This document shows, piece by piece, positions 1 through 6,695 of a DNA stretch of 21,115 nt. Position numbers and translations under genes: made by a program. Below the pieces are notes generated by a model, which was not told where the DNA came from, did not search any database, and saw only the letters and a program-made list of their open reading frames with translations. The stretch covers positions 1 through 21,115 of the forward strand of contig CAZAQS010000061.1 of NCBI GenBank assembly GCA_964486825.1. The letters run 5' to 3'. How positions within the stretch are numbered: the first letter of the stretch is position 1; each line of letters opens with the position of its first letter. Origin of the DNA: CAZAQS01 sp964486825. GTDB taxonomy: Bacteria > Chloroflexota > Anaerolineae > Anaerolineales > UBA4823.

Positions 1-2048
1 GCCTGGAGGGTGTGCGGGGTCCACTTTCGAACTTCCTGGAAGTGCCGGCCGAGTATGAGACTGCGATATCGGCAGCATTGGGTGAGTTTATTGATGCTGT
101 CGTTCTCGAAGGAGAAAATCTGGAGACAGCCCTGGGAATATTGGAGGGACAGGCCGCTCGGGCCGCTATTCTACCCCGCCAGTCACTGCTCCCATCAGCA
201 AAATTTGTGTTAGCAGGTGCAGGTGAGAATGCGGATATCCTCGGAAGCGCTGCTGACCTGGTCAACGCTCCGGCCGAGCTTAAATCTGCGATCGACCTGC
301 TCTTAGGGCCGGTGGTTGTAACCAGAGATCGAGAGTCTGCTCAGCGATTCCTGTCTAGTAAGATAAATGACGGGCAGGTATTTCGGGCTGTAAGCTTGCA
401 AGGAGAGGTCTTCTTTGCCTCTGGACAGGTGTTGGCAGGCCAGTCAGGGAAGGCAGGCATATTGAGCCGGCCTCGAGAACGGCGCGAGCTACAGGAACGC
501 CTTCAGGAGATCGAAAAGAGGGTAAACACCCTACAGGAACAAGTCGAAACGCTCGACCACCAGATCAAAGAGCTGCACCGTGAGGGAAAGCATATTGATC
601 AGGAAATTCGAGAATCGAATCAACGGGAAGAGGCTGCACGTGCGGCTCACCGCAGCGCCGACCTGGCCCAGGAAAAATCACTACACCAACTCCAATGGCA
701 ACGCGAGCAGCGCAGCCGCTTGGAAACGGAAATCAAGCGAGGTGCAGATGAAGCAGCTCAATTGGAGAGAGAGCATTTACAAACAGAATCGGAAGTGTCC
801 CAGGCCAGGGAGTTATTGCTACAGCAAAGCCTGATCCTGGAAGAGTTTTCGTTGGAGGATATCCAAACCCAGTTATCGCACTGGACGATGCGGGCGGCTG
901 TAGCAGAACGAGCAGAGGCAGATGCAAAGAAACGTCGAAATGAACGCCAGGCAAGCCTGGAGGATATCTTCCGGTCAAAGCAAAGCCAACAAGCCCGGAT
1001 AGAAGATTCTCGGAATGCTATCCGGGAATTAGAAGAACGCAAGGTCGGTTTGCGAGGGTCGGAAGCCAGGGTCAATAAGCAGATGGAGGCTCTGAGAGAG
1101 CAGATCGAACCAGCCGAAGCCGAACTGCAAGTTGCAGAGCAGGATCAGGGCCAGCTGCAAGCTCATGAAACCAAGGCACGCCAGGCGCTCAGCATGGCCG
1201 AACACCACCATGCTCAAGCCCGCATCACCCTGGCTCGCCGCCAGGAAGCATTAGAGAGCATGCGTAGACGGATAGAAGACGACTTTGGGCTGGTTGCCTT
1301 TGAATATGCTGTGGAGATCTCTGGTCCCACACCTTTACCTTTGTATGGATTGGTGGAACAGCTACCCATGGTTGAAAAACTCTCCTCAGAAGCCGAGGAA
1401 AATATCAAACGCCAGCGCGCGCAATTGCGCCGCATGGGAGCTATCAATCCAGAAGCGCAAGCTGAATATCAACAAGTCAAAGATCGTTTTGAGTTCTTGA
1501 ATTTCCAGGTAGCTGACCTGGTAAAGGCTGAGAGCGGAGTGAAAGAAGTGATCTCCGAGCTCGACCTGCTGATAGACCGGGAATTCCGTAAAACCTTCGA
1601 CGCCATTGCCCAGGAATTCCGAGAGATCTTTGCTCGCCTTTTTGGGGGTGGATTTGCAAAGCTGGTCTTAACAGATCCGGATGATATGAGTGGAACGGGC
1701 ATAGATATCGAAGCACGGCTTCCCGGACGCCGTACCCAAGGACTATCCTTGCTCTCCGGTGGAGAGCGCAGCTTGACCGCCACGGCCCTGGTATTTGCTA
1801 TCCTCAAAGTATCGCCCACCCCCTTCTGCGTACTGGACGAAGTGGATGCCATGTTGGATGAGGCAAATGTAGGCCGTTTTCGAGAGCTGCTGCGAGAGTT
1901 GAGCCTATCCACCCAGTTTGTGATTGTTACCCATAACCGGAATACAGTTCAGGTAGCGGATGTCATCTACGGGGTAACTATGGGGCGTGATTCTTCGAGC
2001 CAGGTGATTGGGCTGAAGTTAGATCAGGTCGGCCAAATGGTGGATTAG
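1..2048 (+). CDS. smc: Chromosome segregation ATPase SMC, C-terminal part (5' truncated by window)
   Basis: Frame is open from base 3 to a TAG at 2046-2048 (681 residues visible). It begins in the SMC hinge: the GVRGPLSNFLEVPAEYE segment matches the usual start of that domain. After the hinge comes a long Gln/Glu/Arg-rich coiled coil (about nt 470-1530), then the C-terminal ATPase head with the ABC signature LSGGERSL (nt 1752 on), Walker B VLDEVD (about nt 1829-1846) and a D-loop-like MLDEANVGRF. SMC dimers with ScpA/ScpB entrap and organise DNA. The N-terminal Walker A half lies upstream of the window, so GTG at 12 is not the real start. No ScpAB partner is visible. Family assignment is secure from hinge plus head. 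Confidence 0.95.
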   Translation, partial: LEGVRGPLSNFLEVPAEYETAISAALGEFIDAVVLEGENLETALGILEGQAARAAILPRQSLLPSAKFVLAGAGENADILGSAADLVNAPAELKSAIDLLLGPVVVTRDRESAQRFLSSKINDGQVFRAVSLQGEVFFASGQVLAGQSGKAGILSRPRERRELQERLQEIEKRVNTLQEQVETLDHQIKELHREGKHIDQEIRESNQREEAARAAHRSADLAQEKSLHQLQWQREQRSRLETEIKRGADEAAQLEREHLQTESEVSQARELLLQQSLILEEFSLEDIQTQLSHWTMRAAVAERAEADAKKRRNERQASLEDIFRSKQSQQARIEDSRNAIRELEERKVGLRGSEARVNKQMEALREQIEPAEAELQVAEQDQGQLQAHETKARQALSMAEHHHAQARITLARRQEALESMRRRIEDDFGLVAFEYAVEISGPTPLPLYGLVEQLPMVEKLSSEAEENIKRQRAQLRRMGAINPEAQAEYQQVKDRFEFLNFQVADLVKAESGVKEVISELDLLIDREFRKTFDAIAQEFREIFARLFGGGFAKLVLTDPDDMSGTGIDIEARLPGRRTQGLSLLSGGERSLTATALVFAILKVSPTPFCVLDEVDAMLDEANVGRFRELLRELSLSTQFVIVTHNRNTVQVADVIYGVTMGRDSSSQVIGLKLDQVGQMVD

Positions 2049-2132
2049 GTCCAGTTTCAACACAACTCCAATTAATTCCAATACTTTTTTTAATCTTTTT
2101 GATATATAATATGTTCAGGTCGATATTGAAAA

Positions 2133-2164
2133 AGTGCCTCTAGGGGGTGTAGAGTAGCAGCACT
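2133..2164 (+). ncRNA. Possible structured small RNA / leader hairpin
   Basis: AGTGC-CTCTA (2133-2142) pairs with TAGAG (2150-2154) and, across a 5-nt bulge, with GCACT (2160-2164); the loop is GGGGGTG. A possible extended -10 box (TGATATATA, 2100-2108, overlapping TATAAT at 2105-2110) lies about 25 nt upstream, and a strong terminator lies about 70 nt downstream. This could be a short independent transcript or simply the 3' UTR of smc. No good -35 box is visible, and the structure matches no RNA family I recognise. Confidence 0.3.
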
Positions 2165-2211
2165 ATACAGGATCCGCCGACTTTAAGAAAGGAGGTGGAA
2201 GCGATATAAAT

Positions 2212-2235
2212 ATGAGTGAAGATCCAATAGAATAG
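2212..2235 (+). CDS. Possible seven-residue ORF (MSEDPIE) after a strong Shine-Dalgarno-like stretch
   Basis: An anti-SD-complementary stretch AGGAGGTGG at 2190-2198 precedes ATG at 2212 by about 14-16 nt, longer than ideal. The ORF ends at TAG 2233-2235, and its last base is the first base of the terminator stem. An SD this strong in otherwise non-coding DNA is unusual. It may be a leader-peptide-like element, or chance. There is no evidence that it is translated. Confidence 0.2.
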   Translation: MSEDPIE

Positions 2236-2278
2236 AGCGGAACCATCATTTATACATGGTTCCGCTCATTTTTTTTTT
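2235..2278 (+). terminator. Strong Rho-independent terminator
   Basis: A 12-bp perfect stem, GAGCGGAACCAT (2235-2246) with ATGGTTCCGCTC (2256-2267), has a 9-nt loop and is followed by A and ten T. The T-run is on the + strand side only, so it terminates + strand transcription, from smc and/or a short transcript starting near 2115. Confidence 0.9.
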
Positions 2279-2358
2279 ACCCTAACCTAGCAATCAGGCA
2301 ACCACCAAACAAAAGCAATCTATAACAACTGTAACCTGGGGATCAAAGAACCTTTTTC

Positions 2359-3804
2359 CTACTGATCTTCAGGAACAGGAATAGTATCTTCCTGCGGCAG
2401 GGTATCCACCGGAGGAATCACTGGCTGGACTGCGCTTTGCTGTTGCACCTGGGCAAGCAGCTCTGCCGGAATAGAGGGTTGAGTAGGCACCCGCTCCATC
2501 CACCGGTCGAAGGTTTCTATTTCAGATGCTTCTCGCTGAGCGGTCAACCAGGCATCAAATGCTGTCTGGCGAGATTGTTCCAGCTGGTCCGAGCTAAGCG
2601 GCAGGACGTCATTACCCAATACCTGGATGACATGATAACCGAACTGGCTCTGCACGGGTTGGCTAATCTCACCGATTTCCAGATCAAAGGCCACATCTGA
2701 AAACTCTTCCACCATCACATCCCTGGTAAACCACCCCAGGTCACCCCCGGTTTGGGCTGAGCCATCGAGAGAATATTCGGCTGCCAGATCTGCAAAGTCC
2801 TCGCCAGCTTGCAACCTATCCAAGACTTCCTGGGCGGTTTCCTGATCCTGCACGAGGATATGGCGAGCCCAAACCTGCTCTTGTTCTGGAGCAATCTCAG
2901 CCGTGATCGCTTCGGTTAGCTTATTCCTGAGGAGCTGGGTTTCAATCATCTCCCTGAACTCTGCCTCAGTCATATTGAGGTTATCCGAGAGATAGGTGAG
3001 AGTTTCGTCGTAATTCTCCTGGAAGGCCTCTAAAGTATAGGGCGTGGGAGTCGGGCTGGGATCCAAGGTGGGAGTAGGCTCGCCAGGCTCCTGCTCTTCT
3101 TGACCGGATGGCTCAGTAACCAGGGGGGTCTGTGTGGGTTCTTCCTCTTGCACGGCCTGTGTCTCCGTGGCTGCCGGCTGTGCTTCTACATCGGGTGTCT
3201 CTGTAAAAGCGATCGTGGGTGTGGGGGGCAAGAGCGCTAACTGTGTAGCAGATAAAGTGGGCGTAGGCAGGTCAAAAGGTGTAGGAATTGGGGTTGGTGT
3301 CCCATCCGGATAAAAACCAAAGAATTCTTGGATCGACCGATCCAGCTCTTCTGCACCCACACTGATTCCCCTTCGAGCCGCCTCCTGGCGGATGAGGGCT
3401 TCATCGATCAGGGCATCCAGGACTTGCTGGCCAAGCAGGTTGCCTTGCAATTGGACTGCAAGCTGGTTCAATGTGCTGCTGAAGTACTGCTGGGTACCTG
3501 GATCGTCACCGAACATCTGGGAAAACTGGTAGGTCTCATACCAGCGCTGGATAATGCTGTTGCGCGCATATCGAACGCGGGCTTGAAATTCCCTGGTCGT
3601 GATCGATTCGCCGTTCACCCTGGCCACCGGTTGGCGCGGTCTCAAGACGCTTTGCTCGAGGATACCATATAGGATGAAACCAAACACAAGAGCCAGGACG
3701 ATACCACTACTCCAAAGGATATATTTGCGCTGTAGGTTTTCACGCTCAACCCTGGCCAGATGTTTTTTAGATGGAACTGCTCGTCTACGCGTTTCTTTTG
3801 TCAT
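2359..3804 (-). CDS. Membrane-anchored SurA/PrsA-type parvulin peptidyl-prolyl isomerase
   Basis: A 481-aa foldase. A basic N-terminus is followed by one TM helix (about residues 28-48), so the rest should sit outside the membrane. A SurA-N-like helical segment starts near residue 58 (RVNGESITTREF) and resumes at 257-305. A parvulin rotamase domain spans about 311-398 and shows ARHILV (313-318), GGDLGWFTRD (353-362) and FGYHVIQV (388-395). Parvulins catalyse cis-trans isomerisation of X-Pro bonds and help fold exported proteins. The N-terminal domain is split by about 90 residues of TP-rich, acidic low-complexity sequence (168-256). The gene lies downstream of rpsR on the same strand but beyond a hairpin, so it probably has its own promoter. 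The start is ATG 3804 with only a weak SD. Confidence 0.9.
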   Translation of the reverse strand: MTKETRRRAVPSKKHLARVERENLQRKYILWSSGIVLALVFGFILYGILEQSVLRPRQPVARVNGESITTREFQARVRYARNSIIQRWYETYQFSQMFGDDPGTQQYFSSTLNQLAVQLQGNLLGQQVLDALIDEALIRQEAARRGISVGAEELDRSIQEFFGFYPDGTPTPIPTPFDLPTPTLSATQLALLPPTPTIAFTETPDVEAQPAATETQAVQEEEPTQTPLVTEPSGQEEQEPGEPTPTLDPSPTPTPYTLEAFQENYDETLTYLSDNLNMTEAEFREMIETQLLRNKLTEAITAEIAPEQEQVWARHILVQDQETAQEVLDRLQAGEDFADLAAEYSLDGSAQTGGDLGWFTRDVMVEEFSDVAFDLEIGEISQPVQSQFGYHVIQVLGNDVLPLSSDQLEQSRQTAFDAWLTAQREASEIETFDRWMERVPTQPSIPAELLAQVQQQSAVQPVIPPVDTLPQEDTIPVPEDQ

Positions 3805-3849
3805 CGATGCGAAAACTGCTTTCTAACTAGATTTAGTTTTTATGAAAGA

Positions 3850-3880
3850 CGGGGCATAGGTACAATTATCCTATGCCCCG
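3850..3880 (-). terminator. Intrinsic terminator after rpsR
   Basis: An 11-bp perfect stem, CGGGGCATAGG (3850-3860) with CCTATGCCCCG (3870-3880), has a 9-nt loop. On the minus strand it lies about 20 nt past the rpsR stop and is followed by a weak T-containing tract (TCTTTCAT). It most likely ends the rpsF-ssb-rpsR message before the foldase gene. Confidence 0.7.
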
Positions 3881-3902
3881 CTGTAAATTTTCCAATACGT
3901 TC

Positions 3903-4172
3903 CTAGCGTGAAACCTGGCCGGTATAGGGTAGCAGCGCCAGGTGCCGGGCACGCTTAACAGCCACTGCCATTTCGCGTTGGTGTTTGGCGCACGCTCCGG
4001 TTTGCCGCCGAGGCCGAATTTTGCCGTCCTCTGATACGTACCTGCGCAGCATCTCTACCTGCTTGTAATCGATCAGTGCGCTTTTATCTGTACAGAATTG
4101 GCAGACACGGGGGTGTGAATAAAAGCGTCTTCCACCCCCAGGTGAATCACCATAAGATGTTTGATTGCTCAC
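3903..4172 (-). CDS. rpsR: 30S ribosomal protein S18
   Basis: An 89-aa small-subunit protein that pairs with S6 on the platform. The conserved core is clear: VCQFC, then DYKQVEMLRRYVSEDGKIRP, then the basic RRQTGACAKHQREMAVAVKRARHLALLPY. The CxxC (C24, C27) and the later Cys of GACAKH are those of the zinc-binding type of S18. The start is GTG 4172, supported by GAGGAG 9 nt upstream. It is the last gene of rpsF-ssb-rpsR, 88 nt after ssb. Confidence 0.97.
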   Translation of the reverse strand: MSNQTSYGDSPGGGRRFYSHPRVCQFCTDKSALIDYKQVEMLRRYVSEDGKIRPRRQTGACAKHQREMAVAVKRARHLALLPYTGQVSR

Positions 4173-4260
4173 GATATTATACTCCTCGTGGTATTTTTAG
4201 TTTAAATTCTATCAAAAATCCTTGACGTTGAAGCTGAGAAAATGCTCGTCCCTTAGCTCA

Positions 4261-4653
4261 TTAAAAGGGAAATTCGTCTTCGTCCCCAGAGTCAAACTCT
4301 GAGGCAAGTTCAGCTTCGCGCCGTTCGCTCAACATGATCATTTCGTTGGCAACGATCTCTGTAGAGGTATGCTTATTCCCATCAGGATCGTCCCAATGAC
4401 GGGTCTGCAGCCGGCCTTCAATATATACTTGCTGGCCCTTATTCAAATACTGCTTACAGATCTCTGCCAGGCTCCCCCAGGCCACGATATTGAACCACTC
4501 CGTTTCAGTACGCCGCTCGCCGTCGGATGTATTCCAACTGCGGCTGGTGGCAACGCTGAAAGTGGTTACAGGCCGTCCAGAAGGCGTGTAACGCATCTCT
4601 GGATCCCGACCTAGTCGCCCGATGATCATAACTTTGTTTAGACCGCGGCTCAT
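4261..4653 (-). CDS. ssb: Single-stranded DNA-binding protein
   Basis: A 130-aa SSB with one OB fold at about residues 1-108 (start SRGLNKVMIIGRLGRDPEMRY; WFNIVAWGSLAEIC and YIEGRLQTRHWDD further on). A short acidic linker leads to the C-terminal tip DEDEFPF, a variant of the usual DDDIPF tip by which SSB recruits replication and repair partners. The linker is much shorter than in E. coli SSB. ATG 4653 is supported by AAGGAG 6 nt upstream. It lies between the genes for S6 and S18, the common bacterial arrangement. Confidence 0.96.
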   Translation of the reverse strand: MSRGLNKVMIIGRLGRDPEMRYTPSGRPVTTFSVATSRSWNTSDGERRTETEWFNIVAWGSLAEICKQYLNKGQQVYIEGRLQTRHWDDPDGNKHTSTEIVANEMIMLSERREAELASEFDSGDEDEFPF

Positions 4654-4734
4654 TGCTATCTCCTTGAGCTATTTCCTACACTCCAAATATTATTAAGGAT
4701 TTCCCAAGTTTAATATGATAGAAAACCTGGCGGG

Positions 4735-5019
4735 TCAATCCGCTGAGGTAATCAAGAAACGCATGACGGGTTCTAGAAAGCGAAAGTTTCGTTCTAATTC
4801 GGCAGAAAACTGTGGGTTCATTTGGGCTCTTAGCAAAACGTACTGGCCTTCGTTTTGTTTCTTGATATCATATGCCAACTTGCGTTTGCCCCAAATATCC
4901 ACTTTTGAGACGCTGCCACCCGAATCTGTAATCCAGCCCTGCACCCGGTCAACCAGCTCTTTAAAAGCAGCCTCTTCCAGATCAGGATGGACGATGAAAA
5001 CGAGTTCATATTCGCGCAC
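4735..5019 (-). CDS. rpsF: 30S ribosomal protein S6
   Basis: A 94-aa S6 (ferredoxin-like fold) that binds S18 and 16S rRNA. It begins (M)REYELVFIVHPDLEE and contains VDIWGKRKLAYDIKKQNEGQY and a C-terminal RNFRFLEPVMRFL. The frame stays open to a GTG at 5061, but GTG 5019 is the start: it has a full AAAGGAGG 9 nt upstream and gives the normal S6 N-terminus and length, whereas the extra 14 residues look unlike S6. It is the first gene of the rpsF-ssb-rpsR operon and may be autoregulated by S6:S18 through its leader. Confidence 0.95.
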   Translation of the reverse strand: MREYELVFIVHPDLEEAAFKELVDRVQGWITDSGGSVSKVDIWGKRKLAYDIKKQNEGQYVLLRAQMNPQFSAELERNFRFLEPVMRFLITSAD

Positions 5020-5084
5020 GGGGAAATTCCTCCTTTCCACGGGATTGCCCCTGAACAACACGTGAATGCGTCAGGAGCGGAAAG

Positions 5085-5114
5085 CGGCTGTAATACCAGC
5101 CGTTCAGACAACGG
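5085..5114 (-). promoter_or_regulatory. Candidate rpsF leader element with two mutually exclusive hairpins
   Basis: CGGCTG (5085-5090) can pair with CAGCCG (5097-5102), and CCGTT (5100-5104) can pair with AACGG (5110-5114). The two stems share 5100-5102, so only one can form at a time. They lie about 65-95 nt upstream of the rpsF start. In many bacteria the rpsF leader carries a CCG-containing structure bound by S6:S18 for autoregulation. That this is such an element is inference, as I did not recover the full consensus fold. Confidence 0.3.
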
Positions 5115-5310
5115 CGCTAAGTTTAGCATAAAGCATGTCTTTTGCACAGGGGCTATCACGAAAACCTGGACCGATCACTTATCAAGGAATTATATTTTAC
5201 ATCTACCATTATATGGGAACTTTCTCGAGCACGCCAGTGATCAGGATAGGATATTCACCGTCAGGAAATACAGAGCTGCAGCCAGCGCTTTGCCAGGGAC
5301 ACAAATGAAA

Positions 5311-5335
5311 AACCCGCCTTCAGTTAAGACGGGTT
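5311..5335 (-). terminator. Intrinsic terminator after the sufT-like gene
   Basis: AACCCGCCTT (5311-5320) pairs with AAGACGGGTT (5326-5335) with one mismatch and a 5-nt loop. On the minus strand the stem runs into a T-run just past the hairpin and lies 23 nt beyond the sufT-like stop. The plus side also has a T-run further off, but no + gene ends nearby. Confidence 0.75.
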
Positions 5336-5357
5336 GAATATTTTTAGGTTTTCCGGA

Positions 5358-5705
5358 TTAGAACAGACCCCAATCAGATCCCACGCCTTCTTCCATCATT
5401 GAAGGCTCCCACATCTCATGACCCATTTCAATATAGGTAGGCCGTTCCAGGACAGATTCGGCTTTTTGCCGGGTCATTTCCAGCATAGCCGGACCATAAG
5501 GGCAGAAGGGAGTGGTCAAGATCATATTGACTTTAGCTTGATCACCTTCGATATGCACATCCCGGACCAGGCCGAGTTCGATAATGTTCAAGCCAATTTC
5601 GGGGTCAATGACCTCACGCAACGCTTCTTTCAAACCCGTTATTATGTCTGGGTGAGTACTTTCGGCTTCCCAGGTGATTTTATCTCCGCTGTCTTGACTC
5701 ATCAT
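5358..5705 (-). CDS. SufT/MIP18-family (DUF59) iron-sulfur assembly protein
   Basis: A 115-aa protein of the MIP18/PaaD/SufT group, which helps mature Fe-S proteins. Hallmarks are DPEIGLNIIELGLV (about 34-47) and TTPFCPYGPAM (64-74) with the conserved Cys68. The C-terminal extension MWEPSMMEEGVGSDWGLF resembles the short tail of bacterial stand-alone members. ATG 5705 or 5702 follows TTGGAGAA. It sits 75 nt behind the SufR-like regulator gene on the same strand, probably one transcript divergent from sufCBD, which supports a role in Fe-S assembly. I leave the symbol blank because DUF59 proteins also serve phenylacetate and other pathways, but sufT is the best guess. Confidence 0.85.
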   Translation of the reverse strand: MMSQDSGDKITWEAESTHPDIITGLKEALREVIDPEIGLNIIELGLVRDVHIEGDQAKVNMILTTPFCPYGPAMLEMTRQKAESVLERPTYIEMGHEMWEPSMMEEGVGSDWGLF

Positions 5706-5780
5706 TTATTCTCCAAGTACATCTTCTTCCAACAACGATTCCGGACAAACTGTCCTCTAAATTTCAAAGCAGGTAGAAGG

Positions 5781-6425
5781 TTATTGACTAATTTTCTTCT
5801 CTTCAATGAAGGTTTTTGGGACTACGTAAGTGCAGTGGGCGTCGCCGTGCAGGACACAGGTAACCTTTTCAGCTGGCACATCCAGGAAGGCAGAGATCAA
5901 TGTCTGATCTACAGAACAAACCTCAGGATGATTCTGAGTGACATGTAAATACGGGCAGTTAACCTCCCGTATATGGTAGCTATCACCCTGCCTCTCCCAC
6001 TCCACATTAAAACCTTCCTTGGTCAGCATCTTCTGCATGAGCCCAAGACGTTCTTCCATGGATAAGCCATCCGTTTGTCCATCAGAGGTGTAATCTTCCA
6101 CCAACCCTTCGGCCATCGTAGCAAAAAGCTGTTTGATAGCCTGCTCAGGCAATGTCTCTTTTAGCTGCTCCAGCAATCGGATCGTCAATTGCATATAGCG
6201 GGTTGGGAAACGCTCTAAACCGGTCTCGGTGAGGAAGTAAACCCGCCGAGGGCGGCCTACCCCATGCAGTTCCTCATCCGAATTTACCAATCCTTCTGCT
6301 TCCAGTTTAGCGATATGGTGCCGAACCGATATTGGGTTGATGCCTACGCTTTCCGCAAGGTCGTTTATGGTGCATCTGGGACGGGTAAGCAAGGTATTTA
6401 GAACACGATCGCGAGTACTTGTCAT
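5781..6425 (-). CDS. SufR-like winged-helix regulator with Cys-rich Fe-S sensing domain
   Basis: A 214-aa DNA-binding protein. Residues 1-75 form a DeoR/ArsR-type winged helix (TRDRVLNTLLTRPRCTINDLAESV, then SVRHHIAKLEAEGLV and a GRPRRVYFLTETG wing). The C-terminal domain carries C157-x12-C170-x19-C190-x7-C198 in NCPYLHV, HPEVC, TCVLHGDAHC, the pattern of SufR-type repressors that bind an Fe-S cluster and derepress suf genes when it is lost. It is transcribed away from sufC, with a shared 270-bp control region, and heads a probable two-gene unit with the SufT-like gene. ATG 6425 has only a weak SD. The regulatory target is inferred from position. Confidence 0.88.
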   Translation of the reverse strand: MTSTRDRVLNTLLTRPRCTINDLAESVGINPISVRHHIAKLEAEGLVNSDEELHGVGRPRRVYFLTETGLERFPTRYMQLTIRLLEQLKETLPEQAIKQLFATMAEGLVEDYTSDGQTDGLSMEERLGLMQKMLTKEGFNVEWERQGDSYHIREVNCPYLHVTQNHPEVCSVDQTLISAFLDVPAEKVTCVLHGDAHCTYVVPKTFIEEKKISQ

Positions 6426-6505
6426 GGTGAATCTACCGTTTTTTGTACTATATTATTTTTCAACCGTAATACGAGCGTTTTTATTGATTAACACCCTCGC
6501 ACAGT

Positions 6506-6534
6506 AGTATAACAGGCTGAGGTAAATTTGTCAA
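6506..6534 (-). promoter_or_regulatory. Promoter of the regulator/sufT unit
   Basis: On the minus strand, TTGACA (6534-6529), a 17-nt spacer, then TATACT (6511-6506): a near-consensus housekeeping promoter. Transcription would start near 6499, giving a leader of about 75 nt to the regulator gene. Confidence 0.8.
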
Positions 6535-6570
6535 TATTTTAGATTTTTATGATTATTATTGACGATAATA
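6530..6570. promoter_or_regulatory. Candidate operator: inverted repeats over both divergent -35 boxes
   Basis: GTCAATA (6530-6536) and TATTGAC (6557-6563) are perfect inverted copies, each containing one of the two -35 boxes. Inside this, TATTAT (6554-6559) and ATAATA (6565-6570) flank TGACG. A dimeric winged-helix regulator bound here would block both promoters. That the adjacent SufR-like protein binds it is inference. AT-rich palindromes occur by chance, so confidence is moderate. Confidence 0.5.
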
Positions 6571-6587
6571 TGGAAACATGCTATAAT
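6559..6587 (+). promoter_or_regulatory. Promoter of the suf operon
   Basis: TTGACG (6559-6564), a 17-nt spacer, then perfect TATAAT (6582-6587). The start of transcription would be near 6594, giving a leader of about 100 nt before sufC. Confidence 0.87.
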
Positions 6588-6695
6588 GCCGAACGGCAGA
6601 ACACCCACAATTGGGGAGAACTAGGGCTGACCGTGTGACCACCCCGATACTTTGCCTAAAAAAGCAATCTTTAATTTCGAAGGAGAGCATTATAC

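Larger units (their letters stand above)
2049..2358. other. 310-bp intergenic region between smc and the foldase gene
   Basis: The genes on either side converge here. The region contains a possible extended -10 box (TGATATATA, 2100-2108), a nested hairpin (2133-2164), a purine-rich ribosome-binding-like stretch (2190-2198), a seven-codon ORF and an intrinsic terminator. From 2279 to 2358 I see nothing recognisable. Confidence 0.6.
5020..5357 (-). other. 338-bp region holding the rpsF leader and the end of the sufT transcript
   Basis: Minus-strand transcription of rpsF should start here. Two TATAAT boxes occur on the minus strand (5213-5208 and 5194-5189), neither with a good -35 box. The leader has two short hairpins (5085-5114). 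The upstream end carries the terminator of the sufT-like gene (5311-5335). No further gene or tRNA is apparent. Confidence 0.5.

Noticed and set aside
1469..1912. 147-aa minus-strand ORF inside smc
   Set aside because: Ser/Arg-rich antisense shadow of the conserved SMC head; no RBS or family likeness.
5020..5061. Upstream start for S6 (14 extra residues)
   Set aside because: GTG 5019 has AAAGGAGG at good spacing and matches the usual S6 N-terminus.
5189..5213. Two TATAAT boxes upstream of rpsF as firm promoters
   Set aside because: Neither has a -35-like hexamer at 16-18 nt, so I mention them only in the region description.
5418..5948. 176-aa plus-strand ORF across the sufT-like and regulator genes
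   Set aside because: Antisense to two recognisable genes and to their intergenic gap; no conserved features.
6620..6645. Short direct repeat TGACC..TGACC in the sufC leader as an operator or riboswitch
   Set aside because: Too short and not palindromic; no known riboswitch fold recognised.
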